A DNA stretch of 64,000 nucleotides from JAWLHA01 sp041690535 (GCA_041690535.1 JAWLHA010000007.1:1-64000); one strand, 5' to 3'. Shown: positions 39,131 through 46,269, counted from the stretch's first letter. Notes: generated by a model from the sequence alone, not told the origin. Program-made: numbers and translations.

Positions 39131-39158
39131 AGGGCCCCCTTTCTTGGGGGCCTTTCTC
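39131..39158 (+). terminator. Intrinsic terminator
   Basis: GGCCCCCTTTCTTGGGGGCC hairpin with TTTCTCC. Confidence 0.8.
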
Positions 39159-39224
39159 CCACCCACCAGGCGCCGCCCCTCTCGGTCCGACCCAAGATGT
39201 CAGGGAATGAAAAGCTGAGTCACC

Positions 39225-39289
39225 CTTCACTCCCCCCGGTAGGTTCTCCCGAACCCGGCAACCCTGCCGTCACCACCAGGAGAACCTCT
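39225..39289 (+). promoter_or_regulatory. Cassette leader
   Basis: CTTCAC, GGTAGG, GGTTCTCCCGAACCCGGC, hairpin, CCAGGAGAACC. GGTTCTCC pairs perfectly with GGAGAACC. Confidence 0.85.
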
Positions 39290-39559
39290 ATGCCTCGCGT
39301 CCTTATCGTCGGCGGAACACTGCCATCCTCTGTGCTTCGACAGATCGCCGTCTCGTTGGCGGTATCGGGGCACTTGCCCACCATCTGCGTTGCCGGGGGC
39401 GGTGATGTCGCAGAGCGTCCGAACCAACGGCTTCCCGCAGAACTGATTCCTGTGAGGGCCCTGCGACACCCTGATGATGTCGTGCTGCCGGCCCTGCACC
39501 CCAGACCCGAGCCTCACTACCGGGCGTTGGAACGCGGGAGACGCCGCTGGCGCCGATAA
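39290..39559 (+). CDS. Hypothetical cassette protein, 89 aa
   Basis: Starts like a nucleotide- or metabolite-binding beta strand (RVLIVGGTLPSSVLRQIAV) but is too short for a full Rossmann domain; basic tail GRRRWRR. Unrecognised. Confidence 0.6.
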   Translation: MPRVLIVGGTLPSSVLRQIAVSLAVSGHLPTICVAGGGDVAERPNQRLPAELIPVRALRHPDDVVLPALHPRPEPHYRALERGRRRWRR

Positions 39560-39567
39560 ACCCTTCC

Positions 39568-39590
39568 AGCCCTCCCGTTGGGAGGGCTCC
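39568..39590 (+). terminator. Intrinsic terminator
   Basis: AGCCCTCCCGTTGGGAGGGCT hairpin with a short T tract. Confidence 0.75.
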
Positions 39591-39622
39591 TTACTTCGGC
39601 CCGCCAGAGAGTCTCATGGCCA

Positions 39623-39655
39623 CAAAAAAACCCGGCCCCATGAAGGCGACCGGGT
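39623..39655 (-). terminator. Intrinsic terminator
   Basis: Minus strand ACCCGG...CCGGGT hairpin followed by seven T's, downstream of the gene ending at 39662. Confidence 0.85.
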
Positions 39656-39661
39656 AGTGAA

Positions 39662-40075
39662 TCACTGCTGTAGGTTGCGCTTGATCTCGCCGAGGGAGGT
39701 CGGCTGCCAGTGCAGGTCAAGCTCGACGCCGGCTGCGACCAGTTCCCGAATGCTGATGTAGCCGAGTTCCGGCCCCGTCCCGAGGTCCACCAAACCAAAC
39801 GCCTGAATGGTCCCATCACCCTCCATATCCTTTTCGGTGATGTACCAGTTGGCCCCGCCCCTAAAGTAGTGCAGGTGGGCAACGGCCTTGTCTCCCATGC
39901 CGTCTTGCCCGTAGGTGGTCGGTATTCCATGGATCACCTTCTCCAGCTCCAAGAGCTTGCTTTCGAAGAACTCGCTCTCTTCTCCGCGCATCCCTCGAAG
40001 GATGACGGCCATCTCCGAATTGGGCATGAAAGGTACGGCCAGGCTGGCAGCTCGTGCGATCTGTCGTGCGCTCAC
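39662..40075 (-). CDS. DUF2958-like protein, 137 aa (GTG start)
   Basis: The pattern AHLHYFRGGANWYITEKD, then FGLVDLGTGPELGYISIREL and LDLHWQPTSLGEI matches my recollection of DUF2958, a family common on conjugative elements and often beside antirestriction genes. GTG 40075 follows GAGGAGAACAGAAC of a minus-strand leader. Function unknown. Confidence 0.75.
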   Translation of the reverse strand: MSARQIARAASLAVPFMPNSEMAVILRGMRGEESEFFESKLLELEKVIHGIPTTYGQDGMGDKAVAHLHYFRGGANWYITEKDMEGDGTIQAFGLVDLGTGPELGYISIRELVAAGVELDLHWQPTSLGEIKRNLQQ

Positions 40076-40141
40076 GTTCTGTTCTCCTCCTAGACCGGCG
40101 AATGTGCCGGGGTTCGAGGGGACATACCGGGTTTGGTGAAA
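40076..40141 (-). promoter_or_regulatory. Cassette leader, minus strand
   Basis: Minus strand TTTCAC, GGTATG, TCCCCTCGAACCCCGGC, hairpin, TAGGAGGAGAAC. Back to back with a decayed plus leader at 40169. Confidence 0.8.
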
Positions 40142-40168
40142 CGCTTCGCACAGAAAGCCTGTTGATCC

Positions 40169-40230
40169 TTTCACTCCGCTCGGTATGTACCCTCGAAGGC
40201 AGCACCTTGCTGTCCGTTGCGAGCGTCGCG
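40169..40230 (+). promoter_or_regulatory. Decayed cassette leader
   Basis: TTTCAC, GGTATG and CCCTCGAA are intact, but the GAACCCC block, inner hairpin and GAGGAG are lost. The ~80 bases to the terminator at 40312 contain no convincing gene. Confidence 0.65.
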
Positions 40231-40311
40231 CAAAGGGGACTGGACGATAGTGCAAAGCGGAAATGCCGCGCAGCAATACAGGAACCAAGAGCGTACGCTG
40301 GTAAACCCTTC

Positions 40312-40341
40312 AAAAACCCCTCCTTGTGAGGGGTTTTTCTT
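40312..40341 (+). terminator. Intrinsic terminator of an empty cassette
   Basis: AAAACCCCTCCTTGTGAGGGGTTTTTCT, symmetric A and T tracts, so it may work both ways. Confidence 0.85.
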
Positions 40342-40347
40342 TGGGGG

Positions 40348-40382
40348 CAAGAAAAAGCCCGGCACTCGTGCGAGTCCGGGCG
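40348..40382 (-). terminator. Intrinsic terminator
   Basis: Minus strand GCCCGGACTCG...GTGCCGGGC hairpin followed by TTTTTCTT, just past the RadC-like gene. Confidence 0.85.
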
Positions 40383-40389
40383 TTTGAAG

Positions 40390-40908
40390 TTACAGCAGTC
40401 TGCGCTCGGCCATGCTGACAATGGAATCATGCCCGACGACCATGTGGTCAAGAACTCGGATATCCACCATCCCCAGCGCCTCCTTTAGCCGTCGAGTCAG
40501 ACGCTCGTCGGCTTCGCTGGGCTCGGGGACGCCCGATGGGTGGTTGTGCGCGAAGATGCACGCAACTGCCCGATGACGAAGGGCGGAGGTCACGACCTCC
40601 CGAGGATGGACAGAAGCTCCATCGACTGTCCCCCGGAACATCTCCTCAAAGGCGAGCACCCGATGCCTTGTGTCAAGCCACAGAACAGCAAACACCTCAT
40701 GGTTGTAGCCTGCCAGCTTCAGTCGCAAGTAGGCCCTCGTCGCATCCGGGGATCGGATCGGCGCATCGGCCTCTTCGCCCCGCTTGAGCCGGCGTTCGAG
40801 GATGGCCAGTGCCTGGTTGATGATCGCCTGCTCGTTTGCCGGGCCGTAGCTGGTCGCATTCTCCTGCACCTGCCAAAGCGGCAGAGCTGCTGCTGATGAG
40901 TTCTTCAT
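40390..40908 (-). CDS. RadC/JAB-domain (MPN+) protein
   Basis: 172 residues. The C-terminal JAB domain has Gl-rich DGASVHPREVV, then HNHPSGVPEPSEAD, the HxHPSG...D metal-binding signature of RadC-type JAB proteins. The usual N-terminal HhH part of chromosomal RadC is missing, as in the versions carried by mobile elements. ATG 40908 placed after GAGGAGAGCCC of a minus-strand leader. Role unproven; often near ArdC and DUF2958, both present here. Confidence 0.9.
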   Translation of the reverse strand: MKNSSAAALPLWQVQENATSYGPANEQAIINQALAILERRLKRGEEADAPIRSPDATRAYLRLKLAGYNHEVFAVLWLDTRHRVLAFEEMFRGTVDGASVHPREVVTSALRHRAVACIFAHNHPSGVPEPSEADERLTRRLKEALGMVDIRVLDHMVVGHDSIVSMAERRLL

Positions 40909-40970
40909 TGGGCTCTCCTCAAGTTCCGTCAACCGACGGGGTTCAAAAGGGCATACCCAGGCGGGTGAAA
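40909..40970 (-). promoter_or_regulatory. Cassette leader, minus strand
   Basis: Minus strand TTTCAC, GGTATG, CCCTTTTGAACCCCGTC, hairpin, CTTGAGGAGA. Back to back with the leader at 40976. Confidence 0.75.
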
Positions 40971-40975
40971 CCCGC

Positions 40976-41036
40976 TTTCACTCGCATCGGTATGAAGGAG
41001 CGAACCCCAGCATTCGCTGGCTCCAAGGAGAACCCG
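40976..41036 (+). promoter_or_regulatory. Cassette leader, swapped arms
   Basis: TTTCAC, GGTATG, AAGGAGCGAACCCCAGC, hairpin, GGCTCCAAGGAG. GGAGC pairs with GCTCC, the reverse of the usual pyrimidine/purine arrangement, and AAGGAG is left free. Confidence 0.8.
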
Positions 41037-41351
41037 ATGGAACTGGAACGGCATTTTGTGTCCGACTACCAGGGCTGTTCCGATTACCGGCTGCCCGGCC
41101 TGCCAGGGCGCGTATCGCTCCACTACCTGAGCGCGCAACACTGCTATCCCCAAACGGAACCGCAGTTGGTGGGGACGGTGGTCAATGGTCCTAACCCGGT
41201 CCCCGAAGACCTGCTGCAAGCCTTTCGGGACCACATGAAGTCCTATGCGGAGCTGTTGCCTGAAGTGAAGGCTCGCTGGGTCTTTGGCCTGGTAACCGCC
41301 AAGTGGTACCCGGCGCTCGGCTGGGTCCGCTGTGAACCGGTGACCGCTTAG
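41037..41351 (+). CDS. Hypothetical cassette protein, 104 aa
   Basis: Mixed protein with aromatic strands (WVFGLVTAKWYPALGWVRC) and cysteines near residues 14 and 36. Unrecognised. Start 7 bases after AAGGAG. Confidence 0.65.
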   Translation: MELERHFVSDYQGCSDYRLPGLPGRVSLHYLSAQHCYPQTEPQLVGTVVNGPNPVPEDLLQAFRDHMKSYAELLPEVKARWVFGLVTAKWYPALGWVRCEPVTA

Positions 41352-41360
41352 CCCTCTTCA

Positions 41361-41387
41361 CGCCCCTTCTCGGAGGGGCTTTCTCTT
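41361..41387 (+). terminator. Intrinsic terminator
   Basis: GCCCCTTCTCGGAGGGGC hairpin with TTTCTCTTT. Confidence 0.85.
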
Positions 41388-41450
41388 TCACCCCTCCCGG
41401 TAGGTCTCCTCGAACCCCGGTCTTTTCCCGGCTTGTTGAGGAGAACTGCA
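41386..41450 (+). promoter_or_regulatory. Cassette leader
   Basis: TTTCAC, GGTAGG, TCTCCTCGAACCCCGG, hairpin, TTGAGGAGAAC. TCTCCTC pairs with GAGGAGA. Confidence 0.8.
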
Positions 41451-41876
41451 ATGCCCTACTTCTCCGTACTGGTAACTCGCGACGCCACTGAGAGCGCCGT
41501 CATCCCGGTTTCGACGGTCGACCCCTGCATAGCGAACGTGAATGCTATGGCGCTGGAACTGGCGGTCTTGCCTGAACACCAGCACCGCTTCACGGTTGAC
41601 GAGGGTAATGACCACGAACCGTATCTTGGTGACGAACGTAACGCCGCAGACGAGATTGACGAGGAGCGATACTTGGCACTAATCGGCCAAGGTCCGTCAT
41701 CACTCTCGAAGGAGGCATTGCTTCGTTTGCTAACGGCAATCGACGAAATGTTTACCGATGACGCGAACTGGTCGGTTGCCGATCTCGACGGTTACTGCGA
41801 GGTTGCCGAGGCCGTGGGACACACCCCCGAAGAAAAGGCTTTGACCTGTCGCGACAACGAACCAACGGACGACTAA
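41451..41876 (+). CDS. Acidic hypothetical cassette protein, 141 aa
   Basis: Starts with a strand (FSVLVTRDATESAVI) and then is acidic and helical (DDANWSVADLDGYCEVAEAV). No known motif. It could act as a charged decoy or regulator, but nothing supports this. Confidence 0.65.
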   Translation: MPYFSVLVTRDATESAVIPVSTVDPCIANVNAMALELAVLPEHQHRFTVDEGNDHEPYLGDERNAADEIDEERYLALIGQGPSSLSKEALLRLLTAIDEMFTDDANWSVADLDGYCEVAEAVGHTPEEKALTCRDNEPTDD

Positions 41877-41883
41877 CCTTCCC

Positions 41884-41911
41884 CAGCCCCTCCTCGGAGG
41901 GGCTTTCTATT
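41884..41911 (+). terminator. Intrinsic terminator
   Basis: GCCCCTCCTCGGAGGGGC hairpin with TTTCTATTT. Confidence 0.9.
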
Positions 41912-41976
41912 TCACCCCCTCGTTCCCCCTCGAATCCCCCGTGGTCATGAACCACCGCCGCTTTTCATGGCGGGGG

Positions 41977-42039
41977 TTGCATCGGGGGCGGTATGCCCCT
42001 AGTGAACCCCGGCAATTCGCCGGTCAGAGGAGAACTGTC
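41977..42039 (+). promoter_or_regulatory. Cassette leader
   Basis: TTGCAT, GGTATG, CCCCTAGTGAACCCCGGC, hairpin, TCAGAGGAGAAC. Just upstream (41925-41975) is a CCCCTCGAATCCCCC remnant of another leader. Confidence 0.7.
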
Positions 42040-42336
42040 ATGACGCAGGTCACGCAAATCGACGCCATCACCGAAGGCGAGCTGTTCAGCCTCCTTCGGG
42101 ATGGCTACCTCGTTGAGTTCGAGGACGGGAAGTGCCGCATTGGCACCGATGGGGTCTTCATTGCAGGGGACAATGCCTACGGGCTGTCCGCCTTCGCCGA
42201 CACCCTCACCCCTGGCGGCTGCCATCGGGCGTTGGAATGGACTCGGCGCCAGGCAGCCAACCGCCACGCCGAACGTCGCCACGTCGTCAACCAACAGAGG
42301 TTGCAGCAGAGGCAAGAAACGGCCTTCGCACAGTGA
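42040..42336 (+). CDS. Hypothetical cassette protein, 98 aa
   Basis: Acidic first half with strand pattern (YLVEFEDGKCRIGTDGVFIAG), then a Gln/Arg-rich helical end (VVNQQRLQQRQETAFAQ). Unrecognised. Confidence 0.65.
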   Translation: MTQVTQIDAITEGELFSLLRDGYLVEFEDGKCRIGTDGVFIAGDNAYGLSAFADTLTPGGCHRALEWTRRQAANRHAERRHVVNQQRLQQRQETAFAQ

Positions 42337-42349
42337 ACGGCCGCATTTC

Positions 42350-42377
42350 CAAGCCCCTCTTCGGAGGGGCTCTTTCA
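42350..42377 (+). terminator. Intrinsic terminator
   Basis: GCCCCTCTTCGGAGGGGC hairpin with TCTTTC. Confidence 0.9.
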
Positions 42378-42438
42378 TCCCCCCCGGTATGTCTCTGCGA
42401 ACCCCGGCATTTTGCCGGCCAACCTTGGGAGACACTGC
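42373..42438 (+). promoter_or_regulatory. Cassette leader
   Basis: TTTCAT, GGTATG, TCTCTGCGAACCCCGGC, hairpin, TTGGGAGACAC. GTCTC pairs with GAGAC. Confidence 0.8.
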
Positions 42439-42816
42439 ATGTCGACTACATCAAACCCTCGGGCGCCCCAGCCCGGCGAGGCACACCACCTGTTCTACGC
42501 CCATCTGCTGGAAGGCGGAAAGGTCTATCGGGACGATCCGCTCAACGGCGTGAAAGAGGTACTTTCCCTTGAGTCACTGGAGGGGAATGCGGCGAAGGTC
42601 ATCTATTACGGTTATCGCAACCTCGAACTGATGCACACCTACCAGATCAGCTATGTCGGCAACGACGGGTTGGAGCGGGAGATGGAGTTCGAGGGCACGC
42701 AGTCGCAGTTGGAGGCGCACATTACCGCTCTGGAGGAGCATGGCTGTCACTCGTTCAGTGCCTATGCCCCGTCCGGGTCGTGCGTCTACGCCGACGGCGC
42801 GCCCACCGCAGGGTAG
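42439..42816 (+). CDS. Hypothetical cassette protein, 125 aa
   Basis: N-terminal Pro/Ala-rich segment, then strands (AKVIYYGYRNLELMHTYQI) and a Ser/Cys/Gly-rich end. No recognised domain. Confidence 0.65.
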   Translation: MSTTSNPRAPQPGEAHHLFYAHLLEGGKVYRDDPLNGVKEVLSLESLEGNAAKVIYYGYRNLELMHTYQISYVGNDGLEREMEFEGTQSQLEAHITALEEHGCHSFSAYAPSGSCVYADGAPTAG

Positions 42817-42829
42817 CGCTCCTGCCATT

Positions 42830-42854
42830 CAAGCCCCGGCTCGCCGGGGCTTTT
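42830..42854 (+). terminator. Intrinsic terminator
   Basis: AAGCCCCGGCTCGCCGGGGC hairpin with TTTTC. Confidence 0.9.
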
Positions 42855-42856
42855 CA

Positions 42857-42915
42857 TTGCACTGCTCCCGGTATGTCTCTCCGAACCCCGGCATCGGGCC
42901 GGATTGGAGAAGACG
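42857..42915 (+). promoter_or_regulatory. Cassette leader
   Basis: TTGCAC, GGTATG, TCTCTCCGAACCCCGGC, hairpin, ATTGGAGAAG. TCTCC pairs with GGAGA. Confidence 0.8.
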
Positions 42916-43317
42916 ATGAAGCTAAATCAAGTTGACGCGCTGGGCCTGTCGGCAGGGACTTTGGAGGCAATGGAGGTGGATGCGACCGCCCTGGTCGTTC
43001 AGGACGAATTCCGTCGCCGCTGCCCCCCCGGTGATCGCTCCAACTACTGCGAGAGGGCTATCTCACGGCTGGTTGGTTTGGAAATCCCGTGGTACACCGA
43101 GCACAACATCCAGCACGAGACCATCAAGCAGTTCGTGAACATCACCTGTCCCCGGTGTCTGATGGCCATGAAGGCTTCTGGAGGCGGCGGAAGCGGCAAC
43201 ACAGCGTACGTGCGTTACCGCTGCTCCTGCGGCAACCAAGCCACCTTGGCGGTACCTGCCGAAAGCGCCCTCGCCTTCGACCCCTCGGACTGCACATCGG
43301 ATGTGAAAGCCGCTTGA
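42916..43317 (+). CDS. Zinc-ribbon cassette protein, 133 aa
   Basis: CPRC near residue 79 and CSCG near residue 104, separated by a Gly-rich loop, form a typical zinc-ribbon pattern. N-terminal half is helical with two more cysteines. A nucleic-acid-binding role is possible by analogy to other zinc ribbons. Confidence 0.65.
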   Translation: MKLNQVDALGLSAGTLEAMEVDATALVVQDEFRRRCPPGDRSNYCERAISRLVGLEIPWYTEHNIQHETIKQFVNITCPRCLMAMKASGGGGSGNTAYVRYRCSCGNQATLAVPAESALAFDPSDCTSDVKAA

Positions 43318-43326
43318 CCCTTTCCC

Positions 43327-43352
43327 CGCCCCTCTTCGGAGGGGCTCTTTCA
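43327..43352 (+). terminator. Intrinsic terminator
   Basis: GCCCCTCTTCGGAGGGGC hairpin with TCTTTC. Confidence 0.9.
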
Positions 43353-43408
43353 TCCTCTCGGTATGTCTCCTTGAACCCCAACATCCGTTGGAACAACGAG
43401 GAGACCCC
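43348..43408 (+). promoter_or_regulatory. Cassette leader
   Basis: TTTCAT, GGTATG, GTCTCCTTGAACCCCAAC, hairpin, AACGAGGAGAC. GTCTCCT pairs with AGGAGAC. Confidence 0.85.
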
Positions 43409-43702
43409 ATGAAAATGTTGCTGGCCGTAAACGGCGTGTCAGGTGCCGCCTTTGCCGTGCGGCACGTCCCGACCGGCGAGAGATATGGTCTCAACCTGTC
43501 TCTGGTCAACGAAGGTCCGGCGATGCAGGAATTCTACGACACCCGCTATCCGCACACCGAACTTGGTCAATTTGTGACTCGGTACCGGGTCGATACGCTG
43601 CGCGAGCATGAAGGCGGTTTGGACCTCGTCGGTGACGTTCGTGCGTGGAGGGTGACTGCCGAGGGAATGAAGGCGCTGCGCAAGGTCATTCAAACGCTTT
43701 GA
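43409..43702 (+). CDS. Hypothetical cassette protein, 97 aa
   Basis: Mixed alpha/beta small protein (LLAVNGVSGAAFAVRHV; GDVRAWRVTAEGMKALRKV). ATG 43409 or 43415. Unrecognised. Confidence 0.65.
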   Translation: MKMLLAVNGVSGAAFAVRHVPTGERYGLNLSLVNEGPAMQEFYDTRYPHTELGQFVTRYRVDTLREHEGGLDLVGDVRAWRVTAEGMKALRKVIQTL

Positions 43703-43711
43703 TAGCCATTC

Positions 43712-43740
43712 TGGCCCCGGTTCGCCGGGGCTTTCGTTTC
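43712..43740 (+). terminator. Intrinsic terminator
   Basis: GGCCCCGGTTCGCCGGGGC hairpin with TTTCGTTT. Confidence 0.85.
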
Positions 43741-43800
43741 ACCCCCTCCGGTATGTCTCCTCGAACCCCAACGCCCGTTGGAACGCACAGGAGAACCCCT
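43737..43800 (+). promoter_or_regulatory. Cassette leader
   Basis: TTTCAC, GGTATG, TCTCCTCGAACCCCAAC, AACG/CGTT hairpin, CACAGGAGAACC. TCTCCT pairs with AGGAGA. Confidence 0.8.
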
Positions 43801-44088
43801 ATGCCGTACGATATCGAACAGGAAAAGCGCAAGACAGTGCAGGAAGTCGCAGAGGCCATGCAGGCGCTGGTGAAGGCGACCAACCGCGCTGGACGCGATA
43901 AGGAGGTCGCCGAAGGACTGCTGAAGGGGCTCATCACCTCTCACCCCACCCTCCAGCAGAGCTTCATGCGGGCGCTCGTCCAGGCCCTGCCTGAGTACGC
44001 CAAACGCCCCGGTGACCTTCGGAACGAGGCGGCCCGGAACTGGGCTGGCCAGGCTGCGGAGCTGGAAGCGTGCTTTCCGTTCTACTGA
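43801..44088 (+). CDS. Helical hypothetical cassette protein, 95 aa
   Basis: Entirely helical by pattern (KTVQEVAEAMQALVKATNRA). Ends in CFPFY. Unrecognised. It precedes the rdgC unit, separated by a terminator and promoter. Confidence 0.65.
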   Translation: MPYDIEQEKRKTVQEVAEAMQALVKATNRAGRDKEVAEGLLKGLITSHPTLQQSFMRALVQALPEYAKRPGDLRNEAARNWAGQAAELEACFPFY

Positions 44089-44096
44089 TTCACCCC

Positions 44097-44123
44097 GCCC
44101 CTCTTCGGAGGGGCATTTTTTTG
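44097..44123 (+). terminator. Intrinsic terminator
   Basis: GCCCCTCTTCGGAGGGGC hairpin followed by seven T's. Confidence 0.9.
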
Positions 44124-44127
44124 GTTC

Positions 44128-44156
44128 TTCTGGTAAATATTGTTTGTTAGTATAGT
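44128..44156 (+). promoter_or_regulatory. rdgC promoter with AAATATTGTTTG box
   Basis: GTAAATATTGTTTGTTAG precedes -10 TATAGT (44151-44156); a variant of the element-wide box. -35 TTCTGG is weak. Confidence 0.6.
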
Positions 44157-44184
44157 TTCACCAAACATAATCAAGGGCTCGTCA

Positions 44185-45096
44185 ATGTTCTTCAAAAACC
44201 TTCGCCTGTACCGCCTGGAAAAAACCTTTGCCCTCGACCCCGAACAGTTGCACGAGAAGCTGAAGGCCGATGCGTTCAAACCCTGCGGGAGTCTCGCCCT
44301 GTCCTCTATCGGGTGGACCCCGCCACTGGGCCGTTGGGGCTCTCAACTGACCCATGCCGCCGCTGACTCCATTCTGATCGCCGTCCGCAAGGAAGAGCGC
44401 CTGCTGCCCGCCGCCGTGGTCGCTGAGCGACTGGAGGAGAAGACTGCCGAGATCGAAGAGCGCCAAAACCGCAAGGTCGGCCGGAAAGAGCGTACGGCGC
44501 TCAAGGAGGAGATCATTCAAAGCCTGCTGCCCAGATCGTTCACCAAGTCCGGGTACACCTTCGCCTATATCATGCCGAAAGAGCGCTGGATTGTGGTCGA
44601 CGCCACCAGCCCCGCCAAGGCCGAAGAGCTTCTCAGCCTTCTGCGCCGCTCCCTCGGCTCCCTGCCAGTCGTTCCGCTCCAGACCCAAGCCTCGGCTTCC
44701 GGGGCGATGACCGCCTGGATCTCCGGCCAGCCGGCGCCCGCCGGGGTCGAACTCGGCGATGAGTGCGAGCTGAAAGAGCCCGGTCAGGACGGAGGGCAGA
44801 TCCGGGGCAAACGGGTGGACCTGCTTTCGGATGAGATCGGTCATCACCTGGAAACCGGCAAGCAGGTGGTCAAACTGGCACTGCGGTTTGATGAACGCCT
44901 GTCCTTCACTTTGGGCGATGACATCTCAATCAAGCGGTTGACCTTCGAGGACACGGTTCGGGAGGCGCTGCAAGATGCGGAGGGCGAGGACGAGACCACC
45001 CTTTTCGACGCTCAGTTTGCGTTGATGACCCTTGAGGTTGGCGGGCTCTTGCGCGTGTTGCCCAACTGGTTTGGCGGGGAAGCTAAGCCGGAGTAA
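44185..45096 (+). CDS. rdgC: Recombination-associated protein RdgC
   Basis: 303 residues, the normal length. The N-terminal MFFKNLRLYRLEKTF and the following KLKADAFKPCGSLALSSIGW...PLG are diagnostic of RdgC, a ring-shaped DNA-binding protein that modulates RecA. ATG 44185 gives the family start; upstream in-frame sequence is promoter. It has no cassette leader. Such copies on mobile elements probably manage recombination during transfer. Confidence 0.95.
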   Translation: MFFKNLRLYRLEKTFALDPEQLHEKLKADAFKPCGSLALSSIGWTPPLGRWGSQLTHAAADSILIAVRKEERLLPAAVVAERLEEKTAEIEERQNRKVGRKERTALKEEIIQSLLPRSFTKSGYTFAYIMPKERWIVVDATSPAKAEELLSLLRRSLGSLPVVPLQTQASASGAMTAWISGQPAPAGVELGDECELKEPGQDGGQIRGKRVDLLSDEIGHHLETGKQVVKLALRFDERLSFTLGDDISIKRLTFEDTVREALQDAEGEDETTLFDAQFALMTLEVGGLLRVLPNWFGGEAKPE

Positions 45097-45127
45097 ACAC
45101 TCCATCTTTACCAGCCCATCGGCGTTC

Positions 45128-45152
45128 ACCCCTCCATTCTTGGAGGGGTTCC
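45128..45152 (+). terminator. Intrinsic terminator
   Basis: ACCCCTCCATTCTTGGAGGGGT hairpin; short T tract. Confidence 0.75.
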
Positions 45153-45183
45153 GAGGGGCTCTTGTTCTGCGCCCTGTTTCGCC

Positions 45184-45300
45184 TTTCACTCCCCCCTGTA
45201 TGTAGTTCCGAACCGACCGATTAACGGTCACGCCATCCCGAGGGATTTCGGTCCCTCGGGGCCGGAGTTCCTCTCGTGGTGATAACGAGAGGAGAACTTC
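45184..45300 (+). promoter_or_regulatory. Enlarged cassette leader
   Basis: TTTCAC and TGTATG are followed by GTTCCGAACC, then three successive hairpins: GACCG...CGGTC, CCCGAGGG...CCCTCGGG and CCTCTCG...CGAGAGG. The last places the GAGAGGAG ribosome site in a 7-bp stem. About twice the length of other leaders. Confidence 0.75.
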
Positions 45301-45477
45301 ATGTTGAACTTTGACAAGTTTGGGGAGGGACTGAGGAATCTCGGTGTTGCCCTGGTTGCGGCAGCTTTCATCGCTGCCGTTCTGAACCCTGTGACCTCGG
45401 CTGTGACCCTGGTCGATCTGGCGTTCACCTTTATCATGGGTGTCGTCTTTTTGATCCTGGGTTCGCTGGACGTATAA
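45301..45477 (+). CDS. Two-helix membrane protein, 58 aa
   Basis: ATG right after GAGAGGAGAACTTC. Two hydrophobic helices (residues ~15-30 and 38-56) predict an inner-membrane hairpin. Followed 28 bases later by a 40-residue membrane peptide, the same two-gene layout as at 7238/7555. No family recognised. Confidence 0.65.
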   Translation: MLNFDKFGEGLRNLGVALVAAAFIAAVLNPVTSAVTLVDLAFTFIMGVVFLILGSLDV

Positions 45478-45505
45478 TTCACAAAGGAACTAGGGAGATT
45501 CAGAA

Positions 45506-45628
45506 ATGGGCAACCTGACCATAGGCCCTATGGGCTATATGTCATTGATTCTTGGTGCGGTGATGATCAGTCTTTGGTTTGTTGCAAGGCATCAAGAGAA
45601 GCAACGCCGAAACCGACTTCACCACTAA
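45506..45628 (+). CDS. Single-pass membrane peptide, 40 aa
   Basis: GGGAG 10 bases before ATG. One helix (YMSLILGAVMISLWFVA) then a basic tail (EKQRRNRLHH). Same size, order and tail type as the peptide at 7555. Confidence 0.6.
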   Translation: MGNLTIGPMGYMSLILGAVMISLWFVARHQEKQRRNRLHH

Positions 45629-45653
45629 GAGTCCCCAAACCCCGTTCATTCAA

Positions 45654-45682
45654 GGCCCCAGCACTGCTGGGGTTTTGCTTTT
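45654..45682 (+). terminator. Intrinsic terminator
   Basis: CCCCAGCACTGCTGGGG hairpin followed by TTTTGCTTTT. Confidence 0.85.
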
Positions 45683-45704
45683 GTGCCCTCCACGTTTCAC
45701 CCCC

Positions 45705-45759
45705 TCGGGTATGTCGTTCTGAACCCCAGCAAGTCGCTGGATTTGAAGGAGAGCTTGAT
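45705..45759 (+). promoter_or_regulatory. Cassette leader
   Basis: TTTCAC, GGTATG, TCGTTCTGAACCCCAGC, CAGC/GCTG hairpin, TTGAAGGAGA. Outer pairing limited (TTC/GAA). Confidence 0.7.
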
Positions 45760-46263
45760 ATGACCCGTCGTGCGTTGGAGACCCTTGAGGAGGCCCTGGC
45801 GGCTGCATTTGACCACCTGCCACCCTTTGGCAAACCTATGGCCGAGATGAATGCCCGTGAGCTTATCGGGGCGCGAATCCGCCAGCAGTGGGTGCTCGGG
45901 ATGCGGGTCCACTATCGGCAGTCCGTCGCGTCGGCTCCCGTTGTTTCGGATCGGGAGTATCTGACTGAAGATGCCTTCCGCAAGGACCATGAGACGTTGG
46001 TCCGGTCGGCAAAGGTCGAGAACATCGAGTTTTACGTTTACCGGCTGGCCAACGATCCGTCGCAGGTAATCCATCTGGAAGAGCTGTCGAGGATGCCTCT
46101 TGACTCCCAACTGCGAGAGTACACGGGGGACGGCTATACAACGGGCGCGTTCTACAACGAGGGAGATCCCAAGTCCTCCCTCCGCGCCGCAGGTATCATC
46201 GTCCACAGCAAAACCGGTCAGCGGTTCTTTGTGCCGGCGGCGCCAGCCCACCGCTTCGCCTGA
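45760..46263 (+). CDS. Hypothetical cassette protein, 167 aa
   Basis: Helical N-terminal half (ETLEEALAAAFDHLPP), then strands (NIEFYVYRLANDPSQVIHL). No recognised catalytic residues. Frame is open upstream, but the ATG after GAAGGAGAGC is the likely start. Confidence 0.65.
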   Translation: MTRRALETLEEALAAAFDHLPPFGKPMAEMNARELIGARIRQQWVLGMRVHYRQSVASAPVVSDREYLTEDAFRKDHETLVRSAKVENIEFYVYRLANDPSQVIHLEELSRMPLDSQLREYTGDGYTTGAFYNEGDPKSSLRAAGIIVHSKTGQRFFVPAAPAHRFA

Positions 46264-46269
46264 CCATTC

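Noticed and set aside
40207..40341. Short plus-strand frames in the decayed cassette
   Set aside because: No ribosome site remains and the frames run into the terminator.
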